The notes under the pieces: model-generated
Databases searched by the model: none
Told to the model about the DNA's origin: nothing
Seen by the model: the letters and a program-made list of their open reading frames with translations, nothing else
Translations under genes and position numbers: made by a program
In this document: positions 1-8,607 of the stretch, piece by piece
Layout: each line of letters starts with the position of its first letter
Position numbering within the stretch: the first letter of the stretch is position 1
Assembly: GCF_900119915.1 (NCBI RefSeq)
Contig: NZ_LT635455.1
Span: forward strand, 558,001 to 622,000
From: Olsenella timonensis
Lineage (GTDB): Bacteria > Actinomycetota > Coriobacteriia > Coriobacteriales > Atopobiaceae
DNA length: 64,000 nt
Direction of reading: 5' to 3'

Positions 1-1077
1 GAGAAGTACGCCGGGCCGGTGAGCGCCGAGCGCGCCGCGCAGGACATCGCCGCCTACCAGGAGCGGCTCTTCGCGCGCATCGACCGCGACGAGGTGACCC
101 AGATGACGGGCTCGGCCGTCTACGACCTCATGTTCCAGAGCTTCTCCGACGAGGAGGTCTACGAGCTCTACAACCCGTACTGGAGCTGGCTGCTGAGGCC
201 GTGGCGCGTCTCGGGCGAGGAGCCGGCCCAGACGGCGGCGCGCGTGACGCCCGAGATGGCGGCGGACTGGTACGGCGCGGTGGCTAAGCTTACCCAGCAG
301 GCGCTCGACGACGGCCAGGGTGGCATGTGGGAATACTCCGAGGCGGAGCGCGCCTACTGGACGGACCTGCGCGCTGGGATGCCGACGCCCGTTACCTACG
401 GCTACTCGGGCGGCTGGGACAACGTCGTCAACTGCGCGGCGTTTCTCGTCTTTGCGATCCTGGCGGTCTGCGTGACGCTGGCGCCCACGTTCTCCTTCGA
501 GTATGGCTCCGGCGCGGATGCGGTGGTGCTCGCCACCCGGCGCGGGCGCTCGTCGCTCGTGGTGGCCAAGGTCGTGGCGGCGCTTGCCTACGCCACGGCG
601 TACTTCGCGCTCTGCGCGGCCGTCATCGTGGGCGTATCGCTTGCCTTCTACGGGGCGGACGGCTTCGGGCTCTCCATCCAGAGCATGGCGCTCTCCTCGC
701 CCTACCCGCTCACGGCGGGCCAGGCCGCGCTCGCATGCGTGGGCCTCATGTACGCCGCGTGCATGGGCTTTGCGTGCCTCACGCTCGCTCTGTCCTCGCG
801 CACCCGCTCTACGCTCGCGGTCTTCTTGACAGATGTGGTGCTCGTGCTGCTCACGGGGCTCGTGCCCTCCGCCGGTGTGGGCGTCCTCGAGCGCGCGCTC
901 GCGCTCTTCCCGCTCAACTTTGCCAACTTCAGCGTGCCCTTCTCGGCGCTCGAGTCCTACCCGCTGGGGCCGGTCGTGCTCGACGTCATCAGCATGGTGC
1001 TTCTCGTCTACGCGGCGCTCGTGCTCGTGGCGACCCCGGTGGCCGCGGTCTCCTTCCGCCGGCACCAGGTGGCGTAG
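1..1077 (+). CDS. ABC-2-type transporter permease, 5' end outside the window
   Basis: The reading frame is open from base 1 and ends at a TAG at 1075-1077, so the gene starts upstream. The first ~135 visible residues are soluble and charged. They are followed by about six hydrophobic segments between 440 and 1060, alternating with short loops, ending in a basic tail (SFRRHQVA). This layout, a large extracytoplasmic stretch and then a C-terminal membrane block, is typical of ABC-2/antibiotic-exporter permeases. No ATPase partner is visible because the operon lies to the left. A strong terminator follows directly. The exact substrate cannot be told. The family call is by topology and sequence feel, not a motif. 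Confidence 0.6.
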   Translation, partial: EKYAGPVSAERAAQDIAAYQERLFARIDRDEVTQMTGSAVYDLMFQSFSDEEVYELYNPYWSWLLRPWRVSGEEPAQTAARVTPEMAADWYGAVAKLTQQALDDGQGGMWEYSEAERAYWTDLRAGMPTPVTYGYSGGWDNVVNCAAFLVFAILAVCVTLAPTFSFEYGSGADAVVLATRRGRSSLVVAKVVAALAYATAYFALCAAVIVGVSLAFYGADGFGLSIQSMALSSPYPLTAGQAALACVGLMYAACMGFACLTLALSSRTRSTLAVFLTDVVLVLLTGLVPSAGVGVLERALALFPLNFANFSVPFSALESYPLGPVVLDVISMVLLVYAALVLVATPVAAVSFRRHQVA

Positions 1078-1081
1078 GAAA

Positions 1082-1117
1082 GACCCAAAAAGAGACGGGC
1101 CTCTTTTTGGGTCAGTT
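1082..1117 (+). terminator. Intrinsic terminator, probably bidirectional
   Basis: A perfect 13-bp stem (1082-1094 with 1101-1113) has a 6-base loop and is followed by AGTTTTA. It lies between the rightward permease gene and the leftward ROK gene, so it can serve both. Confidence 0.85.
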
Positions 1118-1158
1118 TTACCCTATGTGACGCTATGCATTTCTATAATGCGCGCATG

Positions 1159-2067
1159 TCAGCGCGATTGCTCCATGGCGAGGAAGTGCTCGTAGGCGCC
1201 GATGAGGTTGGCATCGTTGAAGAACCGGCACGCCACGATGTCCGTCTCGGGGAAGGCGTTGTCGAACGAGGCGTTGAAGCGCCGGTGTGCGTCCCTCACG
1301 CCCTCCACGAAGAGCGGGTTCTGGCTGATGCCGCCGCCGAGGCAGACGCGCTCGGGGTCGAGCCAGCACTGGATGTTGTGAATCTGAAGGGCAATCTCGT
1401 CGCACACCCGATGGAACACGCTGGCGACGACCTCGTCCCCGCCCTCGAGCCAGCCGAAGAGTTGTCGTCCGTCGCAGCCGTCGATCCCCTTCGCTTGGGC
1501 AACGCGCTCGCATAGGGACTTCGTCGAGCAGGCAGACGACCAGAACCGGTCGTTCGCGATGGGGTCCCCGGGATTCTCGGGCCAAGCGGTGAGGACCTTC
1601 GATGCCTCGCCGGCAAAGAGGTGCGCACCCCGCAGGACCTTGCCGCCGGCGACGACTCCGCCGCCGATGCCCGTCCCGAACGCGAGCACCACGCCGCAGT
1701 CGACGCCCTGTAGATTGCCACGGGTGAGCTCGGCGATCGCCGAGCAGCGCGCGTCGTTCTCGACTTCGATCGTGAGGCCAAAGCGCCTCTCCCACTCCGT
1801 CACGTCGACGCCGTAGTTGTAGAGCAGCGCGCCGCCCGTCCGGACGTACTTCCGGCGCGCGTCGATCTCTCCGGGCATGGAGAGGGCCAGGCCCTCGACG
1901 TCGCCCATGCGGGCGAGGATGCCCTCGATGGCCTCGAGGAACGGCTCGGGGTCGTGACTCTCCCCGTCGGGGGTGGGCACCTCCCCCTTGCCCTCGAGGC
2001 CCGGTCCGCACATGGTGCAGTACTTGATCGCGGAGCCGCCTACGTCGAGAACCGCCAGCTTCTTCAT
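1159..2067 (-). CDS. ROK-family sugar kinase
   Basis: A 302-residue protein. The N-terminal phosphate-binding motif DVGGSAIK (residues 7-14), the sugar-binding and catalytic-base region ENDARCSAIAEL and the glycine-rich GTGIGGGVV are all present, as in ROK glucokinases and beta-glucoside kinases. The zinc-binding CxCGxxGCxE motif of many ROK proteins is not seen, which fits the beta-glucoside-kinase or N-acyl-sugar-kinase branches better than NagC-type repressors. There is no DNA-binding domain. It is the second gene of a leftward pair after a GntR/UTRA regulator and is divergent from a phospho-beta-glycosidase and PTS operon, so it probably phosphorylates a sugar released by that pathway. 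The start ATG at 2067 follows an AGGAGAAGGAC ribosome-binding stretch. Confidence 0.85.
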   Translation of the reverse strand: MKKLAVLDVGGSAIKYCTMCGPGLEGKGEVPTPDGESHDPEPFLEAIEGILARMGDVEGLALSMPGEIDARRKYVRTGGALLYNYGVDVTEWERRFGLTIEVENDARCSAIAELTRGNLQGVDCGVVLAFGTGIGGGVVAGGKVLRGAHLFAGEASKVLTAWPENPGDPIANDRFWSSACSTKSLCERVAQAKGIDGCDGRQLFGWLEGGDEVVASVFHRVCDEIALQIHNIQCWLDPERVCLGGGISQNPLFVEGVRDAHRRFNASFDNAFPETDIVACRFFNDANLIGAYEHFLAMEQSR

Positions 2068-2093
2068 GTCCTTCTCCTGTCCCTGCCTGCTGC

Positions 2094-2864
2094 CTATATG
2101 ACGTTCACGTCGCGCAGCTCGGAGCGCATGCCGTTGCTGCGCGCGACGGAGAACTCGAAGGGCGTTCCGTCGTCGAGGAAGCCGACCTGGGAGATCTCGA
2201 GCAGGGGGGTGCCCGCGTCGAGCCGCAGGCGCCCGGCCTCCTCCTCGGTCGCGCCCACGGCGCGGATGATGCGGTGGAAGCTCGAGATCTTGAGCCCGAG
2301 CGTGTCCTGGACGAACGAGTAGACGGAGTGGTAGAGCTGGTCGCGCTTGAGGCCGGGCGTTACGTCGATCGGCATGTACGTGTACTCGATCGTGATTGGC
2401 TCGCCCTCGAGGCAGCGCACCCGGCAGAAGTAGTAGGTGAAGTCGTCGGGGGAGATGCTCAGGTGCCGCGCGACGCTCTCGGGCGGGTTCGTGACCGAGA
2501 AGTCGTAGACCACCGAGCTCACGCTCCTCCCGCGCGCGCTGTGCGAGGCGGTGAAGCCGATCGGCTGGTCGGACCTGGTGAACCCGAACGTGTCCTCCCG
2601 CGTGCCGTCCTTGCCCACGAGCAGCGGGTCGACGCCCCCCGTGTCGAAGAGCTCCGTGGTGTTCTTCACGTAGGTGCCCGACCCGCGCTTGCTGGCGATG
2701 AGGCCCTTCTCGGTGAGGATCTCGAAGGCGCGCTTGACGGTGATCTTGCTCACGCCGTAGCGGTCGCAGAGGTCGACGACCGTCGGCAGCTTGTCGTTGG
2801 GGGCGAGGTCGCCGCTCTCGATGCGGCTCTGGATGTTCTGGGCAATCGTCTCGTACTTGAGCAT
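2094..2864 (-). CDS. GntR/HutC-family transcriptional regulator with UTRA domain
   Basis: A 256-residue protein. Residues 1-70 form a GntR winged helix-turn-helix (KLPTVVDLCDRYGVSKITVK, then a wing with GSGTYV). Residues ~95-245 match the UTRA effector domain, with its typical ending LLEISQVGFLDDGTPFEFS. Members of this branch are usually repressors relieved by a sugar phosphate. The start at 2864 is supported by a GAGGGAGG ribosome-binding site. It is divergent from the glycosidase/PTS operon and upstream of the ROK kinase, so it is the likely local regulator of both. The shared intergenic region contains repeated CTTTGTC/GACAAAG blocks that could be its operators. Confidence 0.9.
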   Translation of the reverse strand: MLKYETIAQNIQSRIESGDLAPNDKLPTVVDLCDRYGVSKITVKRAFEILTEKGLIASKRGSGTYVKNTTELFDTGGVDPLLVGKDGTREDTFGFTRSDQPIGFTASHSARGRSVSSVVYDFSVTNPPESVARHLSISPDDFTYYFCRVRCLEGEPITIEYTYMPIDVTPGLKRDQLYHSVYSFVQDTLGLKISSFHRIIRAVGATEEEAGRLRLDAGTPLLEISQVGFLDDGTPFEFSVARSNGMRSELRDVNVI

Positions 2865-3172
2865 GGCGGCCTCCCTCGTGCTTCCTGTGGTTCTTGGCGC
2901 GCTCCGCGAACGGTCTTGTTTTGCCCGTGAGCGGTTTGATTTTGCGGCCAGGCAAGAGGGCGCGGGTTCGTGCGCGTTGCGCCCCGTCGGGCTGGTCGGC
3001 TGCAAAACCCCAGCTCATCGACGTGGTTCTCGTCTGACGTAATCCATTATCTCCCTTTGTCCCCGTCTTTGTCGGCAATAAATCCGCTACATAGAGAAAA
3101 TAAGAGCGCTACAATTTAACCAACAAAGCGCGACAAAGAGCCGCGCGGGGCGAGAGAGGAAACGGAGGCGTC
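2865..3172. promoter_or_regulatory. Divergent control region between GntR regulator and bgl/PTS operon
   Basis: A 308-bp gene-free region. CTTTGTC occurs near 3055 and 3067 and its inverse GACAAAG at 3132-3138. CGCTACA is repeated at 3086 and 3107, the latter running into a -10-like TACAAT (3110-3115) for the rightward operon. The 3' half is clearly more AT-rich than its surroundings. Operator assignment is inference from symmetry and position. Confidence 0.5.
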
Positions 3173-4573
3173 ATGGCAGAACTGACCCTGCCCAAGGACT
3201 TCTTCTTCGGGGCGGCTATGTCCGGCCCGCAGACGGAAGGAGGCTGGAACGTAGGCGGCAAGCTCGAGAACGTGTGGGACACCTGGTCCAACGAGGACAT
3301 CGAGGCGTTTTACAACCGCGTGGGCTCCTACGTGGGCAATGACTTCATGCACCACTACAAGGAGGACCTTGCCATCCTCAAGGGGCTCGGGCTCGACAGC
3401 TTCCGCACGTCGATCCAGTGGAGCCGCCTGCTCGACGCGGACGGCAACGTCAACCCCGAAGGCGCGGCCTGGTACCACGAGCTCTTCCGCGCGGCGCGCG
3501 AAGAAGGGCTCGAGCCCTTCGTGACCCTCTACCACTTCGACCTCCCCACCTTCCTCTTCCGCCGCGGCGGCTGGGAGAACCGCGAGACCTGCGAGGCGTA
3601 CGCCAACTACGTCGAGAAGGCGCTCCACGAGTTCGGCAAGGAGATCCGGTACTGGTTCACGTTCAACGAGCCGAGCGTAGAGCCCGAGAACCGCTACTGG
3701 CACGGTGGCTGGTACCCGCAGCACCACAGCTTCCGCGAGGCCGTGGTGGCGCAGTACAACATCTCGATCGCGCACGCGCTCGGCGTCGCCCGATATCGTG
3801 CGGCACGCGAGGAGGGCTCGCTCCGTCCGGACGCGCGCATCGGCATCGTGTGCAACTTCAGTCCCTCCTACACCAAGAAGGACCCGAGCGAGGCGGACCT
3901 CGAGGCGCTGCGCATGAACGACGGCCTCACCACGCGCTGGTGGCTCGACCTCGCGACTAAGGGCAGCCTGCCCGCCGACGTGCTCGAGACCCTTGCCCGT
4001 CTCGGGACCCCGGTCCCGGCGCGCCCCGGTGACGAGGAGGTCCTGCGCTCTGGCGTCGTGGACTGGCTCGGCTGCAACTACTACCAGCCCTGCCGCGTGC
4101 AGGCGCCGAGTCGCGACCGCGACGAGTGGGGCAACCCGCTCTTCGCCGAGCCCTACGTCTGGCCCGAGCGCGTCATGAACGAGAGCCGCGGCTGGGAGAT
4201 CTACCCAAAGGGCATCTACGACTTCGGCATGAAGTGCCGCGACGAGTATCCCAACCTCGAGTGGTTCGTGTCCGAGAACGGCATCGGCATTGAGGGTGAG
4301 TACAAGAACCGCGGCGAGAGCGGCCAGATCCAGGACGACTACCGTGTCGACTTCGTACGTGACCACCTTTCCTGGATCGCCCGCGCAATCGACGACGGCG
4401 CCAAGTGCCGCGGCTACCACTACTGGGGTCTCATCGACAACTGGTCCTGGGCGAACGCCTTCAAGAACCGTTATGGCTTCGTCGAGGTCGACCTCATGGA
4501 GAACTACGAGCGCAGGCCCAAGAAGTCCGCGGCCTGGCTCAAGGAGGTCGCCACGACCCACGTTGTGAAGTAG
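3173..4573 (+). CDS. GH1 6-phospho-beta-glycosidase
   Basis: A 466-residue glycoside hydrolase family 1 enzyme of standard length. The acid/base motif TFNEP has E166 and the nucleophile motif VSENG has E368. The phosphate-site loop near the C terminus reads SWANAFKNRYG, with S425, W426, K431 and Y434. In the family, a serine, a lysine and a tyrosine in this loop bind the 6-phosphate. A tryptophan right after the serine is typical of 6-phospho-beta-galactosidases, while most 6-phospho-beta-glucosidases have a small residue there. The lysine is shifted one place from its usual position. The substrate could therefore be phospho-galactosides or phospho-glucosides; GH1 and a phosphorylated substrate are well supported by the PTS genes downstream. 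The ribosome-binding site is GGAGGCGTC before ATG. Confidence 0.9.
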   Translation: MAELTLPKDFFFGAAMSGPQTEGGWNVGGKLENVWDTWSNEDIEAFYNRVGSYVGNDFMHHYKEDLAILKGLGLDSFRTSIQWSRLLDADGNVNPEGAAWYHELFRAAREEGLEPFVTLYHFDLPTFLFRRGGWENRETCEAYANYVEKALHEFGKEIRYWFTFNEPSVEPENRYWHGGWYPQHHSFREAVVAQYNISIAHALGVARYRAAREEGSLRPDARIGIVCNFSPSYTKKDPSEADLEALRMNDGLTTRWWLDLATKGSLPADVLETLARLGTPVPARPGDEEVLRSGVVDWLGCNYYQPCRVQAPSRDRDEWGNPLFAEPYVWPERVMNESRGWEIYPKGIYDFGMKCRDEYPNLEWFVSENGIGIEGEYKNRGESGQIQDDYRVDFVRDHLSWIARAIDDGAKCRGYHYWGLIDNWSWANAFKNRYGFVEVDLMENYERRPKKSAAWLKEVATTHVVK

Positions 4574-4634
4574 GTCCTTGGGTCGAATCGGAAGGAACGG
4601 TCCCGGGCTCCCTCCCTTCGATTCGGTTGTCGGA

Positions 4635-4659
4635 CGCGCCCCTCTTGGGGAGGGGCGCG
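4635..4659 (+). terminator. Strong GC-rich hairpin between glycosidase and EIIC genes
   Basis: A perfect 10-bp stem (4635-4644 with 4650-4659) has a 5-base loop and no T-tract. It may stabilise the upstream mRNA or act as a partial terminator that lowers PTS expression relative to the hydrolase. Confidence 0.55.
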
Positions 4660-4699
4660 AAGGTACGGATTTTGATTCCAACAGTTAGGAGTGAAAGAC

Positions 4700-6094
4700 A
4701 TGGCCAAAGGACAAAGCTTCCTCGACAAGTTCGCGGAAGTCTCCGCCAAGGTCGGCAACCAGGTGCACCTGAGAAGCCTTCGCGATGGCTTTGCCACCAT
4801 CATGCCGATCTTCATCCTCGCAGGCATCGCTGCACTGCTCAACAACGTTGTCTTCACGTTCCTGTGGAGCGCGGACCCGAGCAGCCCCGGAATCTTCCCG
4901 AACGCCGATGTGCTCGCCACGGCCCAGTACTGGGGCAACGCGCTTACGCAGGGCGCGCTCTCCATCTCGGCAATCCTGCTGTGCGCCATGGTGGGCTACA
5001 GCTTTGCGAACAACAAGCGCTTCGACAACCCCGTCTCGTGCGTGGTGGTGGCGCTCGCGGTCTTCTTCATCATGATGCCGCAGACGGTGGCTGCCAACCT
5101 CTCCGCCTCGTCGCCGCTCTACGTGGCCGACGAGGTGACCACCGCCCAGGTCTCGAGCGCGTTCATCACGAACTACACCGGCACCAACGGCATGTTCACC
5201 GCCATCATCATCGGCCTGTTCGCGCCCACGCTCTTCATCAAGGTCTCGGGCATCGAGAAGCTGCGCATCAAGATGCCCGAGGGCGTGCCGCCCGCGGTCG
5301 AGAAGTCCTTCAACGTCCTGATCCCGATGCTGCTCACCCTGGGCGTCTTCGGCGTGCTCTCGATGGTTCTCTACGCTGGCTTCCAGACCGACATCACCGC
5401 CCTCATCAACACCTTCATCCAGACTCCGCTGCGCTCCCTTACCACCAACCCGGTCGGCCTCGTGGTGATCTACTCGCTCGGCGTGTTCCTGTTCACCCTC
5501 GGCATCCACCAGTCCACCATCAACGGCGTGCTCGTCGAGCCCATCCTCACCATCGTGCTCGTCGAGGCGACGAGCGTGTACAGCGCTGGCGGCATCGATG
5601 CGGTCATCGCCCGCCCGGACCTGTGGCTCAACATGAACGTCATCAACGTCTACGCGCTCATGGGAGGCTCGGGCTGCACGCTTGCCCTGCTTATCGCCAC
5701 CTTCATCTGGGGCAAGTGGCGACCCTCCCGCGAGGTGGCCAAGCTCGGCATCCTGCCCGCCGTCTTCAACATCAACGAGCCGGTCATCTACGGCTACCCG
5801 ATCGTGTTCAACATCCCGCTCATGGTCCCGTTCGTGCTGAACACCATCATCGGCATCCTCGTCGGCTACTTCGCCACGGTCATCGGCCTGGTCAACCCCA
5901 CCTGCATCCAGGTGCCCTGGACCACCCCGATCATCGCCTCGGGCATCCTGTCCACGGGCGGCGACATCCGCGCCGGCATCCTCCAGATCGTGCTGCTCGT
6001 GATCTTCACGCTGATCTACCTGCCCTTCATGAAGGCGTCTGAGACCGCGCAGCGCAAGCAGTTCGAGATGGCCTCCGAGGGCGCCGAGAGCTAG
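4700..6094 (+). CDS. PTS lactose/cellobiose-type EIIC permease
   Basis: A 464-residue membrane protein with about ten hydrophobic segments. It begins with the typical cytoplasmic amphipathic stretch (SFLDKFAEVSAKVGNQVHLR) followed by a first membrane segment from residue ~30. The conserved FNINEPVIYG motif at residues ~355-364 is the hallmark of the lactose/cellobiose EIIC family and contributes to sugar binding. A GTG at 4691 is possible, but the GGAG at 4687-4690 is correctly spaced for the ATG at 4700. It sits between the phospho-glycosidase and the EIIB and EIIA genes, so it imports and phosphorylates the disaccharide that the hydrolase then splits. Confidence 0.93.
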   Translation: MAKGQSFLDKFAEVSAKVGNQVHLRSLRDGFATIMPIFILAGIAALLNNVVFTFLWSADPSSPGIFPNADVLATAQYWGNALTQGALSISAILLCAMVGYSFANNKRFDNPVSCVVVALAVFFIMMPQTVAANLSASSPLYVADEVTTAQVSSAFITNYTGTNGMFTAIIIGLFAPTLFIKVSGIEKLRIKMPEGVPPAVEKSFNVLIPMLLTLGVFGVLSMVLYAGFQTDITALINTFIQTPLRSLTTNPVGLVVIYSLGVFLFTLGIHQSTINGVLVEPILTIVLVEATSVYSAGGIDAVIARPDLWLNMNVINVYALMGGSGCTLALLIATFIWGKWRPSREVAKLGILPAVFNINEPVIYGYPIVFNIPLMVPFVLNTIIGILVGYFATVIGLVNPTCIQVPWTTPIIASGILSTGGDIRAGILQIVLLVIFTLIYLPFMKASETAQRKQFEMASEGAES

Positions 6095-6338
6095 TCCCCC
6101 CCCGGCGTGCGCGGGGCCGCGGGCCTCGGCGACTCTCCCGGCAGCCCCTTTCCGGCCGCGCGCCTCGCGCGACCGCCGGATGCGGACTGCTCGCCAAAGG
6201 CTCGTCCCCGCGCACGCACCCCCGCTCCACCGTCGTTATCCAGCATGCCAAAGCTGGCCTGCTGGCCTCTGAAACCAAGCCGGATGCCCGAGCGTCCGGA
6301 ACGCAAGGCCGATCGCGCGCGGCCGGAAGGGAACCACC

Positions 6339-6641
6339 ATGAAGAAGATCATGCTTTGCTGCAACGCCGGAATGTCCACGAGCCTCCTCGTGCAGAAGAT
6401 GCAGAAGGAGGCCGCGAGCCGCGGCGAGGACGTCGAGATCGAGGCTCGCCCGATGAACGAGGCCATGGACCACATCAACGAGGCCGACGTCATCCTCCTT
6501 GGACCTCAGATCGGCTACGCGAAGGGCGATTTCGAGAAGGCCGTCGAGGGGCGTATCCCCGTCGCCGTCATCCCGATGGTCGACTACGGTCGCATGAATG
6601 CCGCCAAGATTCTCGATGACGTCAAGAAGATGCTCGGCTAG
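6339..6641 (+). CDS. PTS lactose/cellobiose-type EIIB phosphotransfer protein
   Basis: A 100-residue stand-alone EIIB of the usual length for CelA/LicB-type proteins. The P-loop CNAGMSTSLL carries the phosphorylated cysteine (Cys8; Cys7 next to it is extra). The rest matches the four-stranded alpha/beta fold, with LLGPQIGY in the middle and a C-terminal helix. It receives phosphate from the EIIA encoded immediately downstream and passes it to sugar bound in EIIC. The start is supported by GGAAGGGAACCACC. A 244-bp gap separates it from EIIC, with GC-rich inverted repeats just after the EIIC stop. Confidence 0.95.
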   Translation: MKKIMLCCNAGMSTSLLVQKMQKEAASRGEDVEIEARPMNEAMDHINEADVILLGPQIGYAKGDFEKAVEGRIPVAVIPMVDYGRMNAAKILDDVKKMLG

Positions 6642-6658
6642 TCAGCTAGGAGGCTGAG

Positions 6659-7003
6659 ATGGAAGACATGGACGAGCTCGAGCAGATCTGCTTCGAGATC
6701 ATCAGCTACGTGGGCACCGCAAAGTCCTGCTACGTCAACTCGATCGCCAAGGCCAAGGAGGGCGACTTTGCCACGGCGGCCGACCTGGTCAAGCAGGGCG
6801 ACGAGGCGTACAACGGCGGCCACGAGGTTCACATGAGGCTGCTCCAGGCCGAGGCGTCCGGCGCGGGCAAGAAGACGCTGCCGCTGCTCCTCCTCCACGC
6901 CGAGGACCAGATGGCGAGTGCCGAGACCTGCAAGCTCATGGCGCTGAACTTCGCTGACACCTATCGTGAGCTGCTCTCCCTTAAGGAGAAGCTCGGCGCG
7001 TAG
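6659..7003 (+). CDS. PTS lactose/cellobiose-type EIIA phosphotransfer protein
   Basis: A 114-residue helical EIIA. The phosphorylated histidine is His80 in LLLLHAEDQ, and Asp83 is the conserved metal-site aspartate of the LacA/CelC trimer family; the usual HAQDH is varied to HAEDQ. The gene starts 18 bp after the EIIB stop behind an AGGAGG ribosome-binding site. With the EIIB and EIIC genes it makes a complete split PTS. A terminator follows, so it closes the operon. Confidence 0.94.
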   Translation: MEDMDELEQICFEIISYVGTAKSCYVNSIAKAKEGDFATAADLVKQGDEAYNGGHEVHMRLLQAEASGAGKKTLPLLLLHAEDQMASAETCKLMALNFADTYRELLSLKEKLGA

Positions 7004-7025
7004 GCGTGACGAGGCGTGACCTGCG

Positions 7026-7062
7026 GGCCGGGGCTGCCAATGACGGCGGCCCCGGCCTATTT
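7026..7062 (+). terminator. Intrinsic terminator after PTS operon
   Basis: A stem of GGCCGGGGC (7026-7034) with GCCCCGGCC (7049-7057) has extra inner pairs and is followed by TATTT. Confidence 0.8.
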
Positions 7063-7113
7063 CTGTCTGGTAGCCTTTGGCAGGGCAATCCGTTTCCCTG
7101 ATTGGGGGCCGCC

Positions 7114-7497
7114 ATGGACTTTGCGAATGTCGACAAGCGCCTGCTCTCGCTTGCCGGCGCCACCAAGGCGCTTCACGAGAAGTGGGGCTGGATGGTGTAC
7201 TGGGTGGGTGGCCGGCAGTTTGCCTGCGAGCTCACGGTCGCGCCCGACGCCAAGGCTCCCTATGCCGGGCGTCACCTGCTCTCGCTCAAGTGCGATCCCG
7301 ACCGCATCCTGGAGCTGCGTGCCGAGTGGCCGGACGCGGTCCTGCCCGGCTACTACTCCGACGGGCGCACGTGGATCTCGGTGGACCTCGACGCCGACCT
7401 GCCTGAGGGGCTCGTGCTCGACCTCTGCGACCTGAGCTACAGGCTCGTTGTTGCCAAGCTGCCCAAGCGCGTGCAGCGTGAGCTTGCCAGGGGGTAG
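7114..7497 (+). CDS. MmcQ/YjbR-family protein
   Basis: A 127-residue protein of the MmcQ/YjbR fold (CyaY-like alpha/beta), recognised by the start YWVGGRQFACE and by LSLKCDPDRILELR, PGYYSDGRTWISVDL and the C-terminal SYRLVVAKLPKR. The family is often described as DNA-binding-like but has no firm biochemical role. A TTG at 7102 could extend it by four residues; the ATG at 7114 is preferred. A close paralogue lies at 39551-39934 on the other side of the mobile element. Confidence 0.85.
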   Translation: MDFANVDKRLLSLAGATKALHEKWGWMVYWVGGRQFACELTVAPDAKAPYAGRHLLSLKCDPDRILELRAEWPDAVLPGYYSDGRTWISVDLDADLPEGLVLDLCDLSYRLVVAKLPKRVQRELARG

Positions 7498-7579
7498 TCC
7501 GCGCAACGATCTGTTGCTTGGCTCTTGCGCCGCCCCCCGGACAATGGGGGAGAAGAATCCGGATGAGAGGAGACGTCCC

Positions 7580-8041
7580 ATGCTCATGCTCAAGGACGCG
7601 CTGTCCCTCCTGCGGCGCGAGCGAGAGCTCACGCAGGAGGAGCTGGCGCGAAGGCTCTACATAACCCGCCAGGCAGTCAGTCGCTGGGAGACCGGTGCCA
7701 CTGAGCCCGGCATTGACATGATCAAGCTCATTGCCCGCGAGCTTGACGTCCCCGTGACGGCACTCCTCGACATGCCGGAGCACTACTGCCAGAGCTGCGG
7801 CATGATGTTCGCCGCGCCCGGCCAGCACGGCCACGAGGCGGACGGCTCCGAGGTGGGTGACCTCTGCCGGTGGTGCTACGATGACGGCGCCTACGTCGAG
7901 GGCGTCACGATGGACGAGATGATCGAGGACTGCGCCCCGCGCATGGCCAAGGCGATGGGCTGGACGGCGGACGAGGCGGCGTCGCTGCTCGGCGCGGTGC
8001 TGCCCACGCTGCGCCGCTGGTATGGGGGCGAGGCGCGCTAA
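7580..8041 (+). CDS. XRE-type HTH regulator with C-terminal zinc ribbon
   Basis: A 153-residue protein. Residues 1-65 are a Cro/CI helix-turn-helix (LTQEELARRLYITRQAVSRWETG). Residues ~72-150 hold a putative zinc ribbon with cysteine pairs CQSCGM and CRWCYDDG and the typical EADGSE between them, as in the zf-ribbon_2 group of small regulators. The start ATG at 7580 follows GAGAGGAGACGTCCC. It ends 12 bp before the DUF188 gene, so the two are probably co-transcribed. The ligand is unknown. Confidence 0.85.
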   Translation: MLMLKDALSLLRRERELTQEELARRLYITRQAVSRWETGATEPGIDMIKLIARELDVPVTALLDMPEHYCQSCGMMFAAPGQHGHEADGSEVGDLCRWCYDDGAYVEGVTMDEMIEDCAPRMAKAMGWTADEAASLLGAVLPTLRRWYGGEAR

Positions 8042-8053
8042 GAGGAGGAGCGG

Positions 8054-8560
8054 GTGGCCCACAGTCGTACCCTCTACATTGACGCCGACGCGTGCCCGGT
8101 CACGCGCGAGGCCCTCGCCTGCGCGCGACGGGCGCGGGTGCCGGTGGTCATTGTGGGAAACACCACGCAGAACCTCGAGCGCCACGTCCGGCGCGACGAC
8201 CCGCGCGACGCCGCACACGCCCGCGGCGGTGACGCGACGCACTCCGGGTTCTGGGTGGACGTGCTCGACGTCTCCGTTGGCGCCGACAGCGCGGACTTTG
8301 CCATCGTGGAGCGCCTGCAACCGGACGACGTGGTGGTCACGCAGGACATCGGCCTCGCGAGCATGGTGCTGGGGCGCGGCGCGGCGGCCATAGGCGTGCG
8401 CGGCCGCGTGTACTCGAGGGCGACGATTGACATGGACCTCTTCATCCGTCACGAGGAGAAGAAGGTCCGTCGCGCCGGTGGGCGCACGCGCGGTCCGGCG
8501 GCCTTCACGGACGAGGACCGCGAGCGGTTCTCGCACAACCTCGCGGGGCTCTTGCGGTAG
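8054..8560 (+). CDS. YaiI/YqxD-family protein (DUF188, NYN-like nuclease fold)
   Basis: A 168-residue protein with the family signature LYIDADACPVTREAL at the N terminus, DVVVTQDIGLASMVLGRG in the middle and a C-terminal R..F...L block. The conserved acidic residues resemble those of PIN/NYN ribonucleases, but no activity has been shown for the family. It starts with GTG at 8054 behind AGAGGAGGAG and follows the HTH/zinc-ribbon gene closely. Confidence 0.9.
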   Translation: MAHSRTLYIDADACPVTREALACARRARVPVVIVGNTTQNLERHVRRDDPRDAAHARGGDATHSGFWVDVLDVSVGADSADFAIVERLQPDDVVVTQDIGLASMVLGRGAAAIGVRGRVYSRATIDMDLFIRHEEKKVRRAGGRTRGPAAFTDEDRERFSHNLAGLLR

Positions 8561-8607
8561 CCGGCCAATCTCTGCCGGAACGACCCATATACAATAAACA
8601 GGCCTGT

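Noticed and set aside
1159-3078. A 639-codon minus-strand frame spanning the ROK and GntR genes
   Set aside because: Its C-terminal part is the ROK kinase; the N-terminal part is an out-of-frame reading of the GntR gene. The real kinase starts at 2067.
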